Shown piece by piece: positions 1 through 12,055 of a DNA stretch of 64,000 bases (its first letter is position 1; the number at the start of each line of letters is the position of its first letter). The notes below the pieces were generated by a model. The model saw only the letters and a list, made by a program, of their open reading frames with translations. It searched no databases and was not told the origin of the DNA. Position numbers and translations under genes: made by a program. The stretch comes from Chrysomallon squamiferum (Eukaryota > Mollusca > Gastropoda > Neomphalida > Peltospiridae), in contig CM022679.1 of assembly GCA_012295275.1 (NCBI GenBank), positions 14,034,342-14,098,341 of the forward strand. Direction: 5' to 3'.

Positions 1-129
1 AGAAATATTTTTGAAATATTCTTTTTACAAATACATAGATAGTTCTGTGTGCAAGGTATAAAATATATGCATTTATTAACAGTTACGTACATATATATAC
101 ATAATAAATGTATAAATTTAAATGGATGT

Positions 130-345
130 TCATTCATTCATAGATGTACATATGGAGATATACACATTCTTACAAACATACATACATACATTAATACATA
201 CATATATAAATAAATAAATACATACATACATACATACATACATACATACATACATAAATACAGACATACATACACATACATACATACATACATACAGACA
301 GACAGACAGACATACACACATAAATACATACTCTAAACATATAGT
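130..345. repeat. CATA/GACA tetranucleotide microsatellite
   Basis: Interrupted (CATA)n runs pass into a short (GACA)n run. Open frames here are Tyr/Val/Cys/Met repeats and are not genes. The next stretch, to about 625, is A/T-rich and holds nothing I recognise. Confidence 0.95.
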
Positions 346-625
346 AAACACAAATAAGTCTAGTAATTCATTAAATTCATTGAGTCTGTCTGTCAGTCTG
401 TCATTTTATAACCTGCAAATCATGCTGCATACATGGATAACAGAATATTCTCAGATTCTTGACTGATTCTTAATTTGAAGATTTCTAATCTTTATTGATT
501 ATTTAGTCAGCATTAACAGGATCCATTTATTTTCACTGGAAAAATCATCTATACATATTTTTTTTTCCACACATTCACTGAAAAAAACAAATTTAAAAAA
601 TGTTCATAGACACCATTTGTGTATT

Positions 626-975
626 TATGTCTGGAAAATTATTCATGAAAGTCATCGGAGTATTTTGTGTCTGGAGAAATATTCATGAGAGTAATTTGGA
701 TATTATTAGCGTCTGGAAAAGTATTATTGAATGTCATTCATGTCTGGAACATTATGAAAATCTTTAGAATTTTAGTTTCAGGAAAATTCTTCATCAGAGT
801 TATTTGTGAATGTCTGTCTGGAAAATTGTTCATAAAATCATTTATGTCTGGAAAATTGTTTATGAAATTATATTCGAGTATTTAGTGGTCTTGGATTATT
901 CATGACAGTCATTTGAGTATTTGGTGTCTGGAAAATAATTCATGAAAGTCTGGAAAGTTATTTGTGAAATGAATT
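626..975. repeat. Diverged minisatellite, about 40-bp unit
   Basis: The motif GTCTGGAAAATTATTCATGA recurs about nine times at roughly 35-45 bp intervals with substitutions and small indels. The 72-codon open frame inside it simply translates the repeat (MSGK-FIK-like blocks), so I do not call it a gene. Confidence 0.8.
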
Positions 976-1019
976 TGTAATTTTTGTCTTCAACCATTCA
1001 GAAACACTATTTATTTATG

Positions 1020-1370
1020 TTTTGTGTCTTAAATCACCCCTAAGCAGTAGTAATTCAAAATCACCCATTAATACTATTTATTTATCTTCTGTATTCAAAA
1101 TCACCCATTAATACTATTTATTTATCTTCTGTATTCAAAATCACACATTAATACTATTTATTTATCTTCTGTATTCAAAATCACCCTGCATCACTATTTA
1201 TTTATCTTTTTATTCAAAATCACCCTGCATCACTATTTATTTATCTTTTATGCTCAAAATCACCCTAAAACTTTATTTATTTATCTTCTGTATTCAAAAT
1301 CACCCCTAAACATTATTTATTTATCTTTTCTGCTCAAAACCATCCCTAAACACAGTTTATTCATAATGAA
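1020..1370. repeat. 40-bp minisatellite
   Basis: About eight copies of a 40-bp unit that starts TTCAAAATCACCCATTAATA and ends with ATTTATTTATCTTCTGTA. The first copies are nearly identical and later ones diverge. A (TA)n tract follows at about 1543-1577. Confidence 0.9.
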
Positions 1371-1543
1371 CAGTTAATAACTAAAGTGACACTTCCTAAC
1401 AAATAATTACATACATTTCACAAAATGTTTTACACTGTATTTCACTACCTGCCTAATAGCATATTAAAGGTATATAATAACTTCTTTATTATATGACAGT
1501 GGACTGTAAGCTATATTGATTATTTTCGTATCTGATAAAATAT

Positions 1544-1578
<35 letters not shown>

Positions 1579-1609
1579 ACTAACAGCATATATCCAAATA
1601 ATTGAGATT

Positions 1610-2530
1610 GCTGTATTCAGTGGAATTAATTGCTGTTTTTATATGTTTATTGAAGGTATCAGTGGTGGTAGTGTCATTTGCTTTAATTACTGTTTTTATA
1701 TCATTTTAATTCAATTGGGTTAATAGTGATTTCCTTGAGTTAATTATGGTTTTGTATCAGTTTAATTCAAGTATTGTTTCTGTAGTGATTTATATGAATT
1801 ATTACTTCTTTTTTTTGTATCAGTTAACAGACATTTTGTAGTGACTTGCTTGAATTAATTATTGTTTTTATATTTTATTATTTTCTTTTCTTTTTATCTG
1901 TCTACAGAAATTTTCTAATGGTTGTTGGAATTAATTATTTTTTTAATTATTATTTTAAATTTAAGGATTGTTTTTCTTCTGAATTATTTGAATTATTGTT
2001 TTTATAGATATTAATGCCAGTGATTTTTTTTTGTGATTTATTTATTTTACTTATTTTTTATTTATTTCTGTTTCATTTGAGTTTTAGTGTTCTAGTGATT
2101 TACATTACTTCTTTTTATTTTTTTATTTTATTTTTGTTTATACATTTAATACAAATTTTGTTTTTATAATGATTATTTTTATATAATTCATATACTGAAG
2201 CAATTTATTTGAATTAATTATTGTTCTTAAATGTGTTTAAATCAAGCATTTGTTTTATACTGATTTTTTTGAATTAATATTTTTATACGAGTTTAATTCA
2301 AATCTTGGCTTTATAGTGAGTTGTGTCGACTAATGTTTTTATATGTTTTACTCAAATGTTTGTTTTATGGTGATGTATTTGAATTACTAATTTTTATACA
2401 TGTTTAACTCAAGCACTGAAGTGAATATATTTCAATTAATTATTTTTATTTTTATGTGCTTTACTTCAAATATTAACGTATGATGAATTATTTGAATTAT
2501 TTATTATTTTAAAAATGTATTTAATCCTAA
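1610..2530. repeat. Old degenerate tandem repeat, about 60-75 bp
   Basis: A loose unit recurs throughout: GTGATTTATTTGAATTAATT, then a T-rich stretch with TTTTTATA, then GTTTAATTCAAG. Copies are strongly diverged and spacing is irregular, which suggests an old local expansion. No coding potential. Confidence 0.6.
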
Positions 2531-4157
2531 AAATTGGCTCTGCAGTAACAAGAAGAAGAAGCAGAAACTGGCTTAGTAAATAAACACTTCTTTATTAACA
2601 GGTAATAACTATATGCATTTTAATATTGATCATATGACATTTTGGACGAGTACGTTCTGCTGGCAGTCTGTGTGTGGGTTTCTATTTTACGTTTGTTGAT
2701 TTTTCAATCAATAAATACACTTTTCATAGCACAAAACATAATGTGTTGTAATTTATTGTTTGTGTCAGGTATAAATGTTAAAACGAGATAGTTCTGCAGT
2801 TCTTTGGATTAGAAGGTCTAGTGGATGGAATTGGAAATGGAAACCATTATTATTTATTTATTTTTTTTTTTTATTCTTTTTTGGAATCAGGTATAATTAA
2901 TTTATAAAATTTGAAAATGGTCTGGAATTAATTGTGAATTAATGAATAATGTGTGTGTGTTTTTTTTTCTGTGTGTGTCTGTTTGTGTGTGTGACTGTGT
3001 GTTTGTGTGTATAATGTGCATCTGTCTGGGTGTCTGTGTGTTTGAATGTGTGGGTGTATTTTGTGACAATGGTTTATTCAGTTCTTACACTCTTTTCATT
3101 AATCATAGATAGAAAATCATTCATAAAGTTATTTGATTTAGTTATTACTGACAAATTGTTCACTACATCCTTTTTTATCAGAATTAAAAATAAATCACTG
3201 AATAATGAGTTTTATTTGGATATGATTCAAAAATTATTTCAAAATCTAATCTTTATTCAGGTATAACTTAAAATTATTCAGCATTATTTTAATTTTATTT
3301 AGACTTAACTGGAAAATTATTCAAGAATATTTTTTATATAAAGCAGAAGAATATCAAGTTCATGGTAATGAATTAGAAAAATTATTTTTAGAGCTAAATA
3401 AATTAATAACTGCTGTAAAATTATTCAAGAAAATCATTGATGTAAATTATTTCATTTATTAATATCTCAAAAACTGTTTTCAAGTATTATTAATTTAGCT
3501 GTGAATGAAAATTTCATTCATAAAAATAAAAAATAAAAATTCAGCAAAAAAGAGCATCAGATTCTCTTTAAATTGGAAAAAATTTTATTTTATTTTTTAC
3601 ATAAAGAAATAAAAATACTTAATTACTGTTTATTAAATAGTTGAAGTGAAAAAGATTGAATAATTTTGTTTCCTGTTTCTTTCTTGTTTTTTTTTGTTTA
3701 TCCCTTTCTTTTCCTATCATGAATTATGATACTGTTGTGAGATTTTATAGCTCTGTGTTTTTGAATAAGTTGAAATCAAAAGTATGTGGTATGTGGATTC
3801 TGTGATGTGTTTACATGAAAGATATTTTACTTGGTAAGAGCAGCTTGCAGTCATTAGAATGAAATTTAAAACAGTGTTTTGATAGCTTATTTCACATTTG
3901 AAATTTGGCGTCTTCTTAACAATATTGCAGCATCTTTATCATCATCATCATCATCAACATCATCTGTCTCCCTCTTTCTTATTTATCAGTGGGTATCTGT
4001 CTACCAATCTCTATCTACATATGTCAGTCTGTCTCTCTGTCTGTCTATATATCTTTCTTATCAATCCATCTAATCTGTCTCTTTCTTTGTGTTTGTCTGT
4101 CTGTCTATCACACTCTCTTATTCTGTTTTTATATTTGTGTCATTCACCTCTCTCTGT
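2531..4157. other. A/T-rich sequence without recognised feature
   Basis: Mostly A/T-rich non-coding sequence with a (TG)n-rich stretch near 2950-3060. Several 'CAG-GTATAA' junctions (about 2767, 2887, 3259) resemble weak back-to-back splice sites, but nothing supports an exon. Confidence 0.5.
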
Positions 4158-4162
4158 CTCCT

Positions 4163-4260
<98 letters not shown>

Positions 4261-4262
4261 GC
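4158..4262. repeat. Compound (TC)n(AC)n microsatellite
   Basis: A (TC)n run of about 15 units passes directly into an (AC)n run of more than 30 units. Ser/Leu and Thr/His or Cys/Val open frames on both strands come only from this repeat. Confidence 0.97.
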
Positions 4263-4423
4263 ACACAAATGAAAACATAGCCGTTTTACAGTTCGATATT
4301 CTAAATAATTTAGAGATTATAGAAATAGAAAAATAAATTATCTGATAAAAAAATACAAATGGTTCATTCATTCTCATCACCTATTTTCCTATTAACATAA
4401 ATGTGATAACAGCCGGCTTCTTT

Positions 4424-4449
4424 TGTGATTCTGTCGCAGCAGAATCACA
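4424..4449. other. Perfect 10-bp inverted repeat
   Basis: TGTGATTCTG (4424-4433) and CAGAATCACA (4440-4449) pair perfectly around a 6-nt loop. It lies in a short island of balanced composition within A/T-rich DNA. It could be a small hairpin or a palindromic protein site; function is unknown. Confidence 0.6.
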
Positions 4450-5149
4450 GGTTTACACATTTAATAAACCGACAGTATAAAAAATATCACTTCATTAACA
4501 CTATCCTAACATAACACCAAAAAAATAAAAAATAAAAAAATAAAACCAACAACAAGCTAATTATATTTATTTATTTCACTCCAGTCTTTTTTTTTTTAGT
4601 TTATTTTTTTTTTTCAAAAATGTTTATTATTTAAATAAATTAACTTATTGCTTATCGGGACATAATATATCTGTGTTTATTATATGCTTAGTAATCAATA
4701 ACCTGATATTTACCCAATCAGCACTTTTGTTGAATGATTCACATTGTCAATGGACTATTGACTAGCACGAATACACCAGCTTTCGTCAGCTTACAGGGAT
4801 CTTATCGATTGATACAGCATTTCGTTAAACATGTGTTACAGTGTACTAAAATACATGAATATTTTACTAATGTGTATTAAATTTATTATGTACTCACTGG
4901 ATGTTCGCTATCACTTGTGTATATAAATATATATATTATATATATATATGCATATATATTTGTGTTGCTGGTTCTTTTTTTTTTCTCACAGTTATTTTTA
5001 TTATTAAATAATTGTTGATAATGAGATGAATTCTCAACTAAGGTAGTTAATTAAGTAAGCATTATTTAACTGATATATCAAATATTTTTTTTATGTTAAT
5101 TAGGAAAGTGATTGTAATGAAGTTAGATACAGGTTTAAAAAGTAAAATA

Positions 5150-5340
5150 GATTGTGTATATGTGTGTGTGTGTGTGTGTATATCTATGCATGTATATATG
5201 TGTGCATCTGTGTGTGTATTTGTGTCTGTATGTGTGTCTGTACCTTTGTGCTTGATAATTGTATAATATTTAAAGATTACGCACACACACACACTTACAC
5301 ACATAGAGACACACACACACACACACACACAACATACATA
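5150..5340. repeat. (TG)n and (CA)n microsatellites
   Basis: A TG/TA-rich tract (about 5155-5250) is followed about 30 bp later by a CA-rich tract (about 5281-5330). The two are nearly complementary and could fold into an imperfect hairpin. A poly(A) tract follows at about 5624-5646. Confidence 0.9.
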
Positions 5341-5929
5341 TGCAGATACATTCACTAATATTTAATCATTTAAATATCTTTTTTGAAATAGTATTGCATC
5401 TAAAATTGTAAATTTAAATTTATTATGTTTTTATTTCACTTTTGTTTTAAATACTCTTTTCGTTTTCATTCCATTCAAGAGAAAAGTTGTGTTTTAAATT
5501 TTTATTTAACGCAGTTTCAGTCACAATATATCAAACCCAGTCAGTGTATTAAATATTCATAAATGTCAAACTAAAATGAGCTAGCACAGGTAAAATGACA
5601 AATATATCCATAAGTTTTACAATTTAAAAAAAAAAAAAAAAAAAAATAGCCTGATTGTCACATGGTAAGTGTGATTCTACATCAAAATATTTTTTATTGT
5701 TTTCTTTCAACTGTTGTTGTGTATTATGTGTGTGTGCATTTTCTGTTGTATTAATTGTAATCAATTAAAAATATATATTTAAATACCTGTAATAATATAA
5801 AGTTATTTGAAAACTACATATTGATATATATATCAGTGATCTGAACCATAACTACTGATGTAAGTATTTGATTTGAATCACTAATGTTGATGTAAATAAG
5901 TGAAACCATTGGTATGTGATTTTATTTAA

Positions 5930-6330
5930 CACAGTTGATTTAAGTAAGTGAATATTCAAATACAATTCTACATGCTTTCAAACAATACTTGTTGATATAA
6001 GTCAATATCCAAATACAATTCTAAGTGATTTCAAACAATTCTTGTTGATATAAGTGAATATTCAAATACAATTATAAATGATTTCAAACAATTCTTATTG
6101 ATATAAGTGAATATTCAAATACAATTATAAATGATTTCAAACAATTCTTATTGATATAAGTGAATATTCAAATACAATTCTAAGTGATTTCAAACAATAC
6201 TTGTTGATATAAATAAGTCAAATATCAATAATACAATTAAGTGATTTCCAACAATAGTTGTTGATATAATAAATAAGTGAATATTCAAACACAGCACTAA
6301 GTGATTTTTACTTCTTGATATAAATTAGTA
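5930..6330. repeat. 53-bp minisatellite
   Basis: Seven to eight copies of a unit containing TGATATAAGTGAATATTCAA and GATTTCAAACAATTCTT. The marker TGATATAAGT falls at 6046, 6099 and 6152, giving exactly 53 bp. Outer copies are degraded. Confidence 0.9.
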
Positions 6331-6409
6331 AAACATCAGTAGTAATAACATAACACATATAATCAGATTTGTGTAAAAAGATTTATTTAAACTTTACATC
6401 AACAACTGT

Positions 6410-6565
6410 ATCAGGAGAAAGCTGTAGATTAAAGATTAGAACATTTGCTTGAGGCATGAAAGGTTTTAAGGTCAATTATCTTTAGTCAACCATTTGGATT
6501 ACTTCCTGTTTCAGTCAGTTGATGCCTGGTTATTAAAACCGGTATGTGCTGCACTGTAAAGAGAT
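6410..6565 (+). mobile_element. Degenerate molluscan-type SINE
   Basis: The head resembles the second SINE near 42600: GAGGCATGAAAGG followed by a weak B-box-like AAGGTCAATTATC. The body (about 6490-6555: TTCCTGTTTCAGTCAGTTGA, then CCGGTATGTGCTGC) matches my memory of the SINE body '…TTCCAGCCAGTGC…GGTATGTGCT…' common in molluscs. No poly(A) tail or target-site duplication was found. The copy is old. Confidence 0.6.
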
Positions 6566-6851
6566 AGGTTTTATAAAGGAAATCTTGCAAATGAATGTTA
6601 GCAGAAACCCAAGAAACAATAGCTATTAAGTCTTTTTTTATTCTCTTTCTCAACAATACCTGTACAAAAAGTAACTGCTTAGTTTTTAATAACTGTAAAA
6701 TACCAGTTTTTAATAACTGTTAACATCTATTTTTGAAATTATCACTACTGTTCTTTGTTTTGTTTTGTTTTCACAATATAAAAATACTGATACACCATCT
6801 CTCTTTCTTTCACATCCACACCCAAAAACATTTTTTGCATTCTTTGATACA

Positions 6852-6887
6852 GAAAAAAAAAAAAAAAAAAAAAAAAATAAAAAAATG
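6852..6887. repeat. Poly(A) tract
   Basis: An A-homopolymer of more than 20 bases with a few interruptions. It could mark a retroposed tail, but no element body is recognisable upstream. The sequence at 6900-7075 is unremarkable, slightly G-rich unique DNA. Confidence 0.8.
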
Positions 6888-7079
6888 TCTTCAGCCATTT
6901 CCCAAAATGTCTTCAGAAGTTAATACCAGCTGCAATGGAGGGGAATGATTTTTTTTCAAAGGTGGGATAAAGGGCAAAAGAAAGGAGGCTGGGGGATGAT
7001 GGAAGGATGGGGGAGAAAGAACCATGGGGGGTGTCTTCTGGTCTGTGCTCTTTTTGAATGTGGAGTTATGTTACACTTC

Positions 7080-7400
7080 TCACTGGATGTGGAACTATGT
7101 CAGAGCCCTCTGCTGAAGATAAATGTCTTCATGTCTTTGGCAAAATTACTTCCAAGAAGCCAAACTGTGGTTTATTGCTGAGGGGCCCTTTTGGGGTCGA
7201 TAACACGAGATAATTGGTCTTGCGATGAAGGGAAGCACTGGTGTGTGAGTGGAATACTTCCACTGGTCAGTGTAAACAATGAACAGGAACGAGATTTCTC
7301 AGTCATCCAATAAAAGTGAGCTTTTTGTCACAGCTTGGGAAAGTGAAAACACCACCAGTGGGGTTTATCAAAGTCAGATAGATGTAAAGTAAATAATTTC
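7080..7400. other. Complex non-repetitive island
   Basis: Balanced composition with no simple repeats and no long open frame, in contrast to its surroundings. It includes GGGGCCCTTTTGGGGTCGAT near 7182. It is a candidate conserved non-coding element; this is inference from complexity only. Confidence 0.35.
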
Positions 7401-7407
7401 TAATTCA

Positions 7408-7620
7408 TGTGGGATTTTTTTTTTTTTTTTTTTTTTTCTCTGTGTGTGTGTGAGTGTTGTGGGGGTTGAAAAACGAATAATTTTTTTGGTTTTGTTTTTA
7501 TTTATGTTTTTATAATATTATTTTATTATTATTATTATTTTAAAATTCTTTATTGATTTTTAAAATTATTTATTATTTATTTATTTATATTTATCTTATT
7601 ATTATTTTTTACAAGATTTA
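7408..7620. repeat. Poly(T) and ATT-rich low-complexity DNA
   Basis: A T-homopolymer (about 7410-7437), a short TG run, then A/T-only sequence with ATT and ATTT repeats. No gene signal. Confidence 0.85.
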
Positions 7621-7682
7621 ATGTGTCTTAAATAGTTTCCTTATTATTTTTAGAATGATCAGATCTAACTGTAGTAAATTAT

Positions 7683-7735
7683 CCCATGTGTGTATAAAAG
7701 ATCCCTTGCTGCCTTTTGTCAATTGTAGTAGAAAA
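7683..7735 (+). mobile_element. SINE body fragment
   Basis: GTATAAAAGATCCCTTGCTG followed by CC closely matches the widely distributed molluscan SINE segment '…AAATAAAAGATCCCTTGCTGCC…', and the following GTAGTAGAAAATAG fits its '…GTAAAAGAGTAG…' continuation. Only the central part remains. The match is from memory and should be confirmed by a repeat search. Confidence 0.65.
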
Positions 7736-7739
7736 TAGT

Positions 7740-8130
7740 AATAAAAGTAATAATTGTAATTATGATGATGATGATGATGATAACTATAAAGCTGACATCT
7801 AACAGCTATTATTATACATACACACAGACATACATAGTTACATACATTCATACACACATATATACTTACATACATTCATACTCACATATATATATACATA
7901 CATACATGCATGCACACACATACATATGCATGCAAACATACATAGATGCATATTTCCCTTCTTGTTTATGTTACCAGTGTTTATTTTTCTTATCCTTCTT
8001 ATTCATTTTATTTATTATTTTCTATCTTTATATCAACCTCAACCTCAAATAATCTAATAGATATATCTAAATCAAAAATATCAAATTAAATTATATGTGT
8101 GTGTGTGTGTGTGTGTGAGCTTGAGTGAGT

Positions 8131-8164
<34 letters not shown>

Positions 8165-8290
8165 GATATGTGTATGTATGCAAGAATGTATGTATGTGTG
8201 TTTATTTTTATTTATTTATTTATTATTTATCATTATTATTTTTTTATATATATATATTTATTTATTTACTTTATTTTTTATTTTTATTTT
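7740..8290. repeat. Cluster of microsatellites
   Basis: (ATG)n at about 7763-7782, CATA-rich DNA at about 7815-7945, (TG)n then (GA)n at about 8096-8165, and TTTA/TATA-rich DNA to 8290. Open frames here are low-complexity translations. Confidence 0.9.
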
Positions 8291-8589
8291 TTCCCCTCAT
8301 TTAAACATATTTTAAAATATCAATTCTTCGACTACTTTTATCAATTTTTTTAAAGTAATCATGTTTTCCTGTATCTGATGTGTGGCTACGTAGAGATATG
8401 TACATAGATAAGCAGATGTCTATGTAGGTTGGCAGTGATAGACTGATAGATGTATAGACAGATAATCAGTGAGGAATTTGTGAGTATGGATGTACCAATA
8501 GCATCATTTAATAAGCTATGATAAAACAAATTAACGATTTTTAGGACATATTATATTACGTAATTCGGTTTTGTTTTCAGTAATTCTTT

Positions 8590-8722
8590 AAAAATTTCAA
8601 ATAATAATAATAAAAGTAATGTTAGTAGTAGTAGTAGTTGTTGTTGTTGTAATTGTAATAGTAGTAGTAGTGTTGTTGTTGTAGTTGTAGTAGTTTTTGT
8701 TGCAGTGGTAGTAGTAGTTGTT

Positions 8723-8757
<35 letters not shown>

Positions 8758-9030
8758 TATAGTAGTAGCTATAGTAGTAGCAGTAGTAGTTGCAGCAGCA
8801 GCAGTAGTCATAATAATACTATTAACAGTAATAATAATAATAGCATAACAATAACAACAACAATAGCAACAACAATAATAATAATAATACTATTAATAAT
8901 TGACAACAACAGTAACAACAACAACAACAATAATAATAACATATATATAAACAGATTACAACAACAACAAATAAAAACAAAACAAACAAAAAACCAAAAA
9001 AAGAACAAAAAAACAAAACAAAAACCCAGC
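8590..9030. repeat. Long mixed trinucleotide repeat (TAG/TTG, then AAT/AAC)
   Basis: A (GTA)n/(GTT)n-rich half is followed by an (AAT)n/(AAC)n-rich half. Open frames of poly-Thr, poly-Leu and poly-Ile on the minus strand derive from it and are not genes. This is one of the largest trinucleotide blocks in the window. Confidence 0.95.
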
Positions 9031-9397
9031 CGTTATATGTTCATTGCTTACACAACAAACATTTATTAGTTTTCATTTTAACACACCATATGCTGTGTCA
9101 ATCTTTTTGTTGTTTGTTGTTGCAGTGTATTGTTATTACTTAGGATGATGTGTCTGCAAATTGATGTTATTGCTCTTCATAACCTGTTAGCGACACAGTA
9201 GCAGTTGAAACACAGCGAAACGTTCTCCAGCAGATATGTGTTCCATTGATAGAGATGTTTTCAAAATGCTAGCTTTAAGTTAATTCTGTTTACCAATTGT
9301 TATTAATGCTATTAATACCTCGGCGGGGGCCCTCTTAGGGTAAGTCTGATTTGTGATATTTTGCGGTGTATTACTTGGAAACTGCAGTATTTTTAAA

Positions 9398-9475
9398 GAG
9401 ACAATAATAATGATGATAATGATGATGATGATGATGATAATGATAATGATAATGATGATGATGATTATGATAACA
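9398..9475. repeat. (GAT/AAT)n microsatellite
   Basis: Runs of GATGATGAT and AATGATAATG. The flanking 9030-9397 is unique sequence with a short G/C-rich patch near 9319-9340; nothing else is recognisable there. Confidence 0.9.
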
Positions 9476-9699
9476 GTAAAAAGAAAAAGAAGTAGAAAAT
9501 TTGGGGTGCTGATCATGGGGGTGTCATAACAAAGATAATAACAAATGTGATATAAGTCTCTGATTTTGTTCTGTTTCAGGGTAGGTACTTCTTAGCAAAG
9601 TAATTTATCAAGACCGAAACCTGCTTATTAGGAGAAAATTTTTATCTTTTCCAGAAAATTCTTTGAGACGGTTTGTAGATAATTTTTAACCCACGGGGT

Positions 9700-10130
9700 T
9701 ATTTATAAAATGAAGAATGTTGAAGCATGCCTTTCATGGACCTTATCTCTGACTTTGCGTCTGTTGACACTGGAATTCCACTTTTCATTTCAGTTGCTTT
9801 GTTTGTGTTTGGAAACAAATGAAAATCACTGTTATCTGAATTAGCTGGCTTGCAAGAGATTTAAAGAAGTCTTGAGGTCAAAGCAAGCTATCTTTTGTAA
9901 AAAAAAAAACCTTCTGTTCCTAGCTGTGATAAAAATCAAACAATTAATCACCATTTGTCTGCTGCGAAACCTGGCCAGTTATCTCCCTTGAATGGGAGCA
10001 AGCATCTCTTTTACAAATTAGTTTATCCACTTAGAGCGTGCTGCTGTTTTTCTGGCTCTGCTAAATGCGAGGTGCTGAAATGCTGCTTTGGTTTAACAAG
10101 AGTGTGCTGAAATAAAGAAAATAAACAGCC
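9700..10130. other. Complex non-repetitive island
   Basis: About 430 bp of mixed composition with few homopolymers (one A-run near 9900) and no sustained open frame. It contrasts with repeats on both sides. It is a candidate regulatory or conserved non-coding element in the ZMIZ 5' region; inference only. Confidence 0.35.
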
Positions 10131-10133
10131 TCA

Positions 10134-10930
10134 CAGAGAGAGAGAGAGAGAGAGAAATGAGATGGACTGTCAGTACATGCAGGGTGATGGGGCATGATTC
10201 ACAAGTCCAGTGCTTGACACCATTTTGTTGAAGAATTTTTTTATAAACAATTTTTTTTTTTTTTTTTTTTTCAGGACCTGGTTCAGTTTTAGATTACTTG
10301 TGATGGTTTTTTTTTTGGATGTGGGGTAAATGTTTAGTAAAGTTGAAGAAGAGCATCAGGAAATGTAAATAAGCTTTTGTAACAAAATCATTCACAGTAT
10401 CAGTAGAACGCCGTTTGGTCTCTTGGAAAGGATCTGGTGTTAAAGTCAAAGGGAGGAGGGTTGTTAGAGATTAATGGGAGAGAAAAATATAAATAAAAGA
10501 TATTAATTGTTCCTGGGTCAGGTTTGAGGAGAGGGATTTTGCAAGGAAGGAGCCGAGATATGGGATAATAGATTGAGGGACGTGTAAATTGAGAGATATT
10601 ATTTCAGACTCTTTCAAAGTGTCATGTAATTTCTGCTCTGCAAACAGACCAAGTTATGGATTTTAGGGGAGAGGTTGTAAGGGAGATGAAGCTTATGCAG
10701 AAATACAAAGGAAATGGCAATAACATGATGATAGAATATCAAGAAGATGTGTCAGATCACAAATAATTTTCTAACACATCATTTACTTCAATGTTAGAAT
10801 GATGCAGGATCAGTTTTCAGGGGAGAATTGTGATGACAAGAGGGTAAATAAGAAGTGTTTAATAACAAGTTAAGTCACATGCTTGCTGTCAGGCCTGATT
10901 TTTCTCCAAATCTGGAAAACCAGTCAGTAT
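10134..10930. other. Purine-rich unique sequence
   Basis: Begins with a short (GA)n and a poly(T) tract (about 10250-10271). About 10390-10930 is comparatively G/A-rich unique sequence. I find no open frame, splice-site pair or known motif that would make it an exon. Confidence 0.4.
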
Positions 10931-10934
10931 CAAT

Positions 10935-11150
10935 TTTCACAGCCAGGGTACAGGGTAAAAGACCTGTCAGGATATGATTTGTGATCAGGTTACAGGGTAA
11001 TGTTTATGTTAGCACTGAAGAATAAGGTTTAGATTAAGATTACAAGATAAGATTCATGGTAAGGATACAAGGTAAGGCTGATGTTGAGGTTACAGGGTAA
11101 GTTTTCTAGCACAGTTGCAGGGTAATCTTTATGTTATGGTTAAAGATTAT
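10935..11150. repeat. Minisatellite of about 30 bp
   Basis: GGTTACAGGGTAA-like cores recur about seven times (for example near 10987, 11090 and 11113), separated by variable 'TTTATGTTAG' text. Moderately diverged. Confidence 0.75.
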
Positions 11151-11234
11151 CATTGTTTCTAGAAAAATCAAATCAAGAGCAATGAATGGAATGGGAAATA
11201 GTGTAACAAGTGAATATTTAGATACATGCATAGA

Positions 11235-11237
<3 letters not shown>

Positions 11238-11291
<54 letters not shown>

Positions 11292-11306
11292 AAACACACA
11301 AACACA

Positions 11307-11339
<33 letters not shown>
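11238..11339. repeat. (AC)n microsatellite
   Basis: About 100 bp of (AC)n with a central block of ACAAACAC variants. It is followed by GCTAG-GTAAGTA (about 11353-11364), which resembles a juxtaposed 3'/5' splice site but lacks a pyrimidine tract. Confidence 0.97.
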
Positions 11340-11341
<2 letters not shown>

Positions 11342-11399
11342 ATGTGTGTAATTGCTAGGTAAGTATCATATAACCAGCAGGACTGTTGATGGTTGGTGA

Positions 11400-12050
11400 T
11401 AAATAACGTAGGTAATTATACTTCGCAGCACATCAACAATATATAATCACATTTATTGTCATCTGATGGCACAGACATAAAAATAATGACATATTAGTTT
11501 ATATTAATTCCAGCCCATTAAATCAAGTCTAATTGCGCTATCTATAGCCATCCGTTGATCTGTGCGTGTGCGCCGCGGCGATGCAGTGAAATGCATTTTT
11601 TTTTTGTTTTGTGTGCACCACCCATCAGATACACTGGCAGGTTTGTCATTAATGACACGGGTCTCATAACACGCTTTTGTTTTTCCACATTAATTGAGCA
11701 GTAGCCACATGGTAATTAGTCGATAGCTTTTCTGCTTCCCAGGGATTTTATCAAGATTAGTTTTTGTTTTCAGCTTATTTCTATGCTTCTGTCACTGAGT
11801 GAGTGAGTGAGTGAGTGAGAGAGAGAGAGAGAGTGAGTAGTTAATGTAACCCACGTATATGCCATCTGATTGAAAGATACGGCCAATATTGTCCATCTGG
11901 ATAAACGTCAGGAAGCCTTCATGTGTAGCCATTATCATGTAAAGATATTAATTAGTATTGTGTACCTGAGACCATACACTTAGTGGCTGTTATAGAGTGA
12001 AGAAATCAGTTTTTCTTCTGTGTCTGCGAATGAAGGCAGATCGGGTAATT
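11400..12050. other. Complex island with homeodomain-like sites
   Basis: Mostly unique sequence of balanced composition, broken only by (GAGT)n/(GA)n at about 11799-11835. It contains a perfect 12-bp palindrome GTCATTAATGAC (11645-11656), several TAATTA/ATTAAT motifs and a G/C-rich patch GCGCCGCGGCGATG near 11571. No open reading frame. It is among the better candidates for a regulatory element upstream of the coding exons. Confidence 0.4.
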
Positions 12051-12055
12051 ATTTT

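Noticed and set aside
667-885. 72-codon frame with repeated MSGK-F-K blocks
   Set aside because: The protein repeat simply mirrors the roughly 40-bp DNA minisatellite.
3898-4336. Frames of 115-124 codons with His/Thr tails
   Set aside because: The C-terminal part is the (AC)n tract and the N-terminal part is TC/GTCT-rich DNA; no gene evidence.
8551-9016. Minus-strand open frames of poly-Thr, poly-Leu and poly-Tyr/Cys
   Set aside because: They are direct translations of trinucleotide repeats, with no start context, domain or splice support.
11353-11364. AG|GTAAGTA as a recursive splice site
   Set aside because: It lacks a pyrimidine tract; the upstream sequence is an (AC)n microsatellite.
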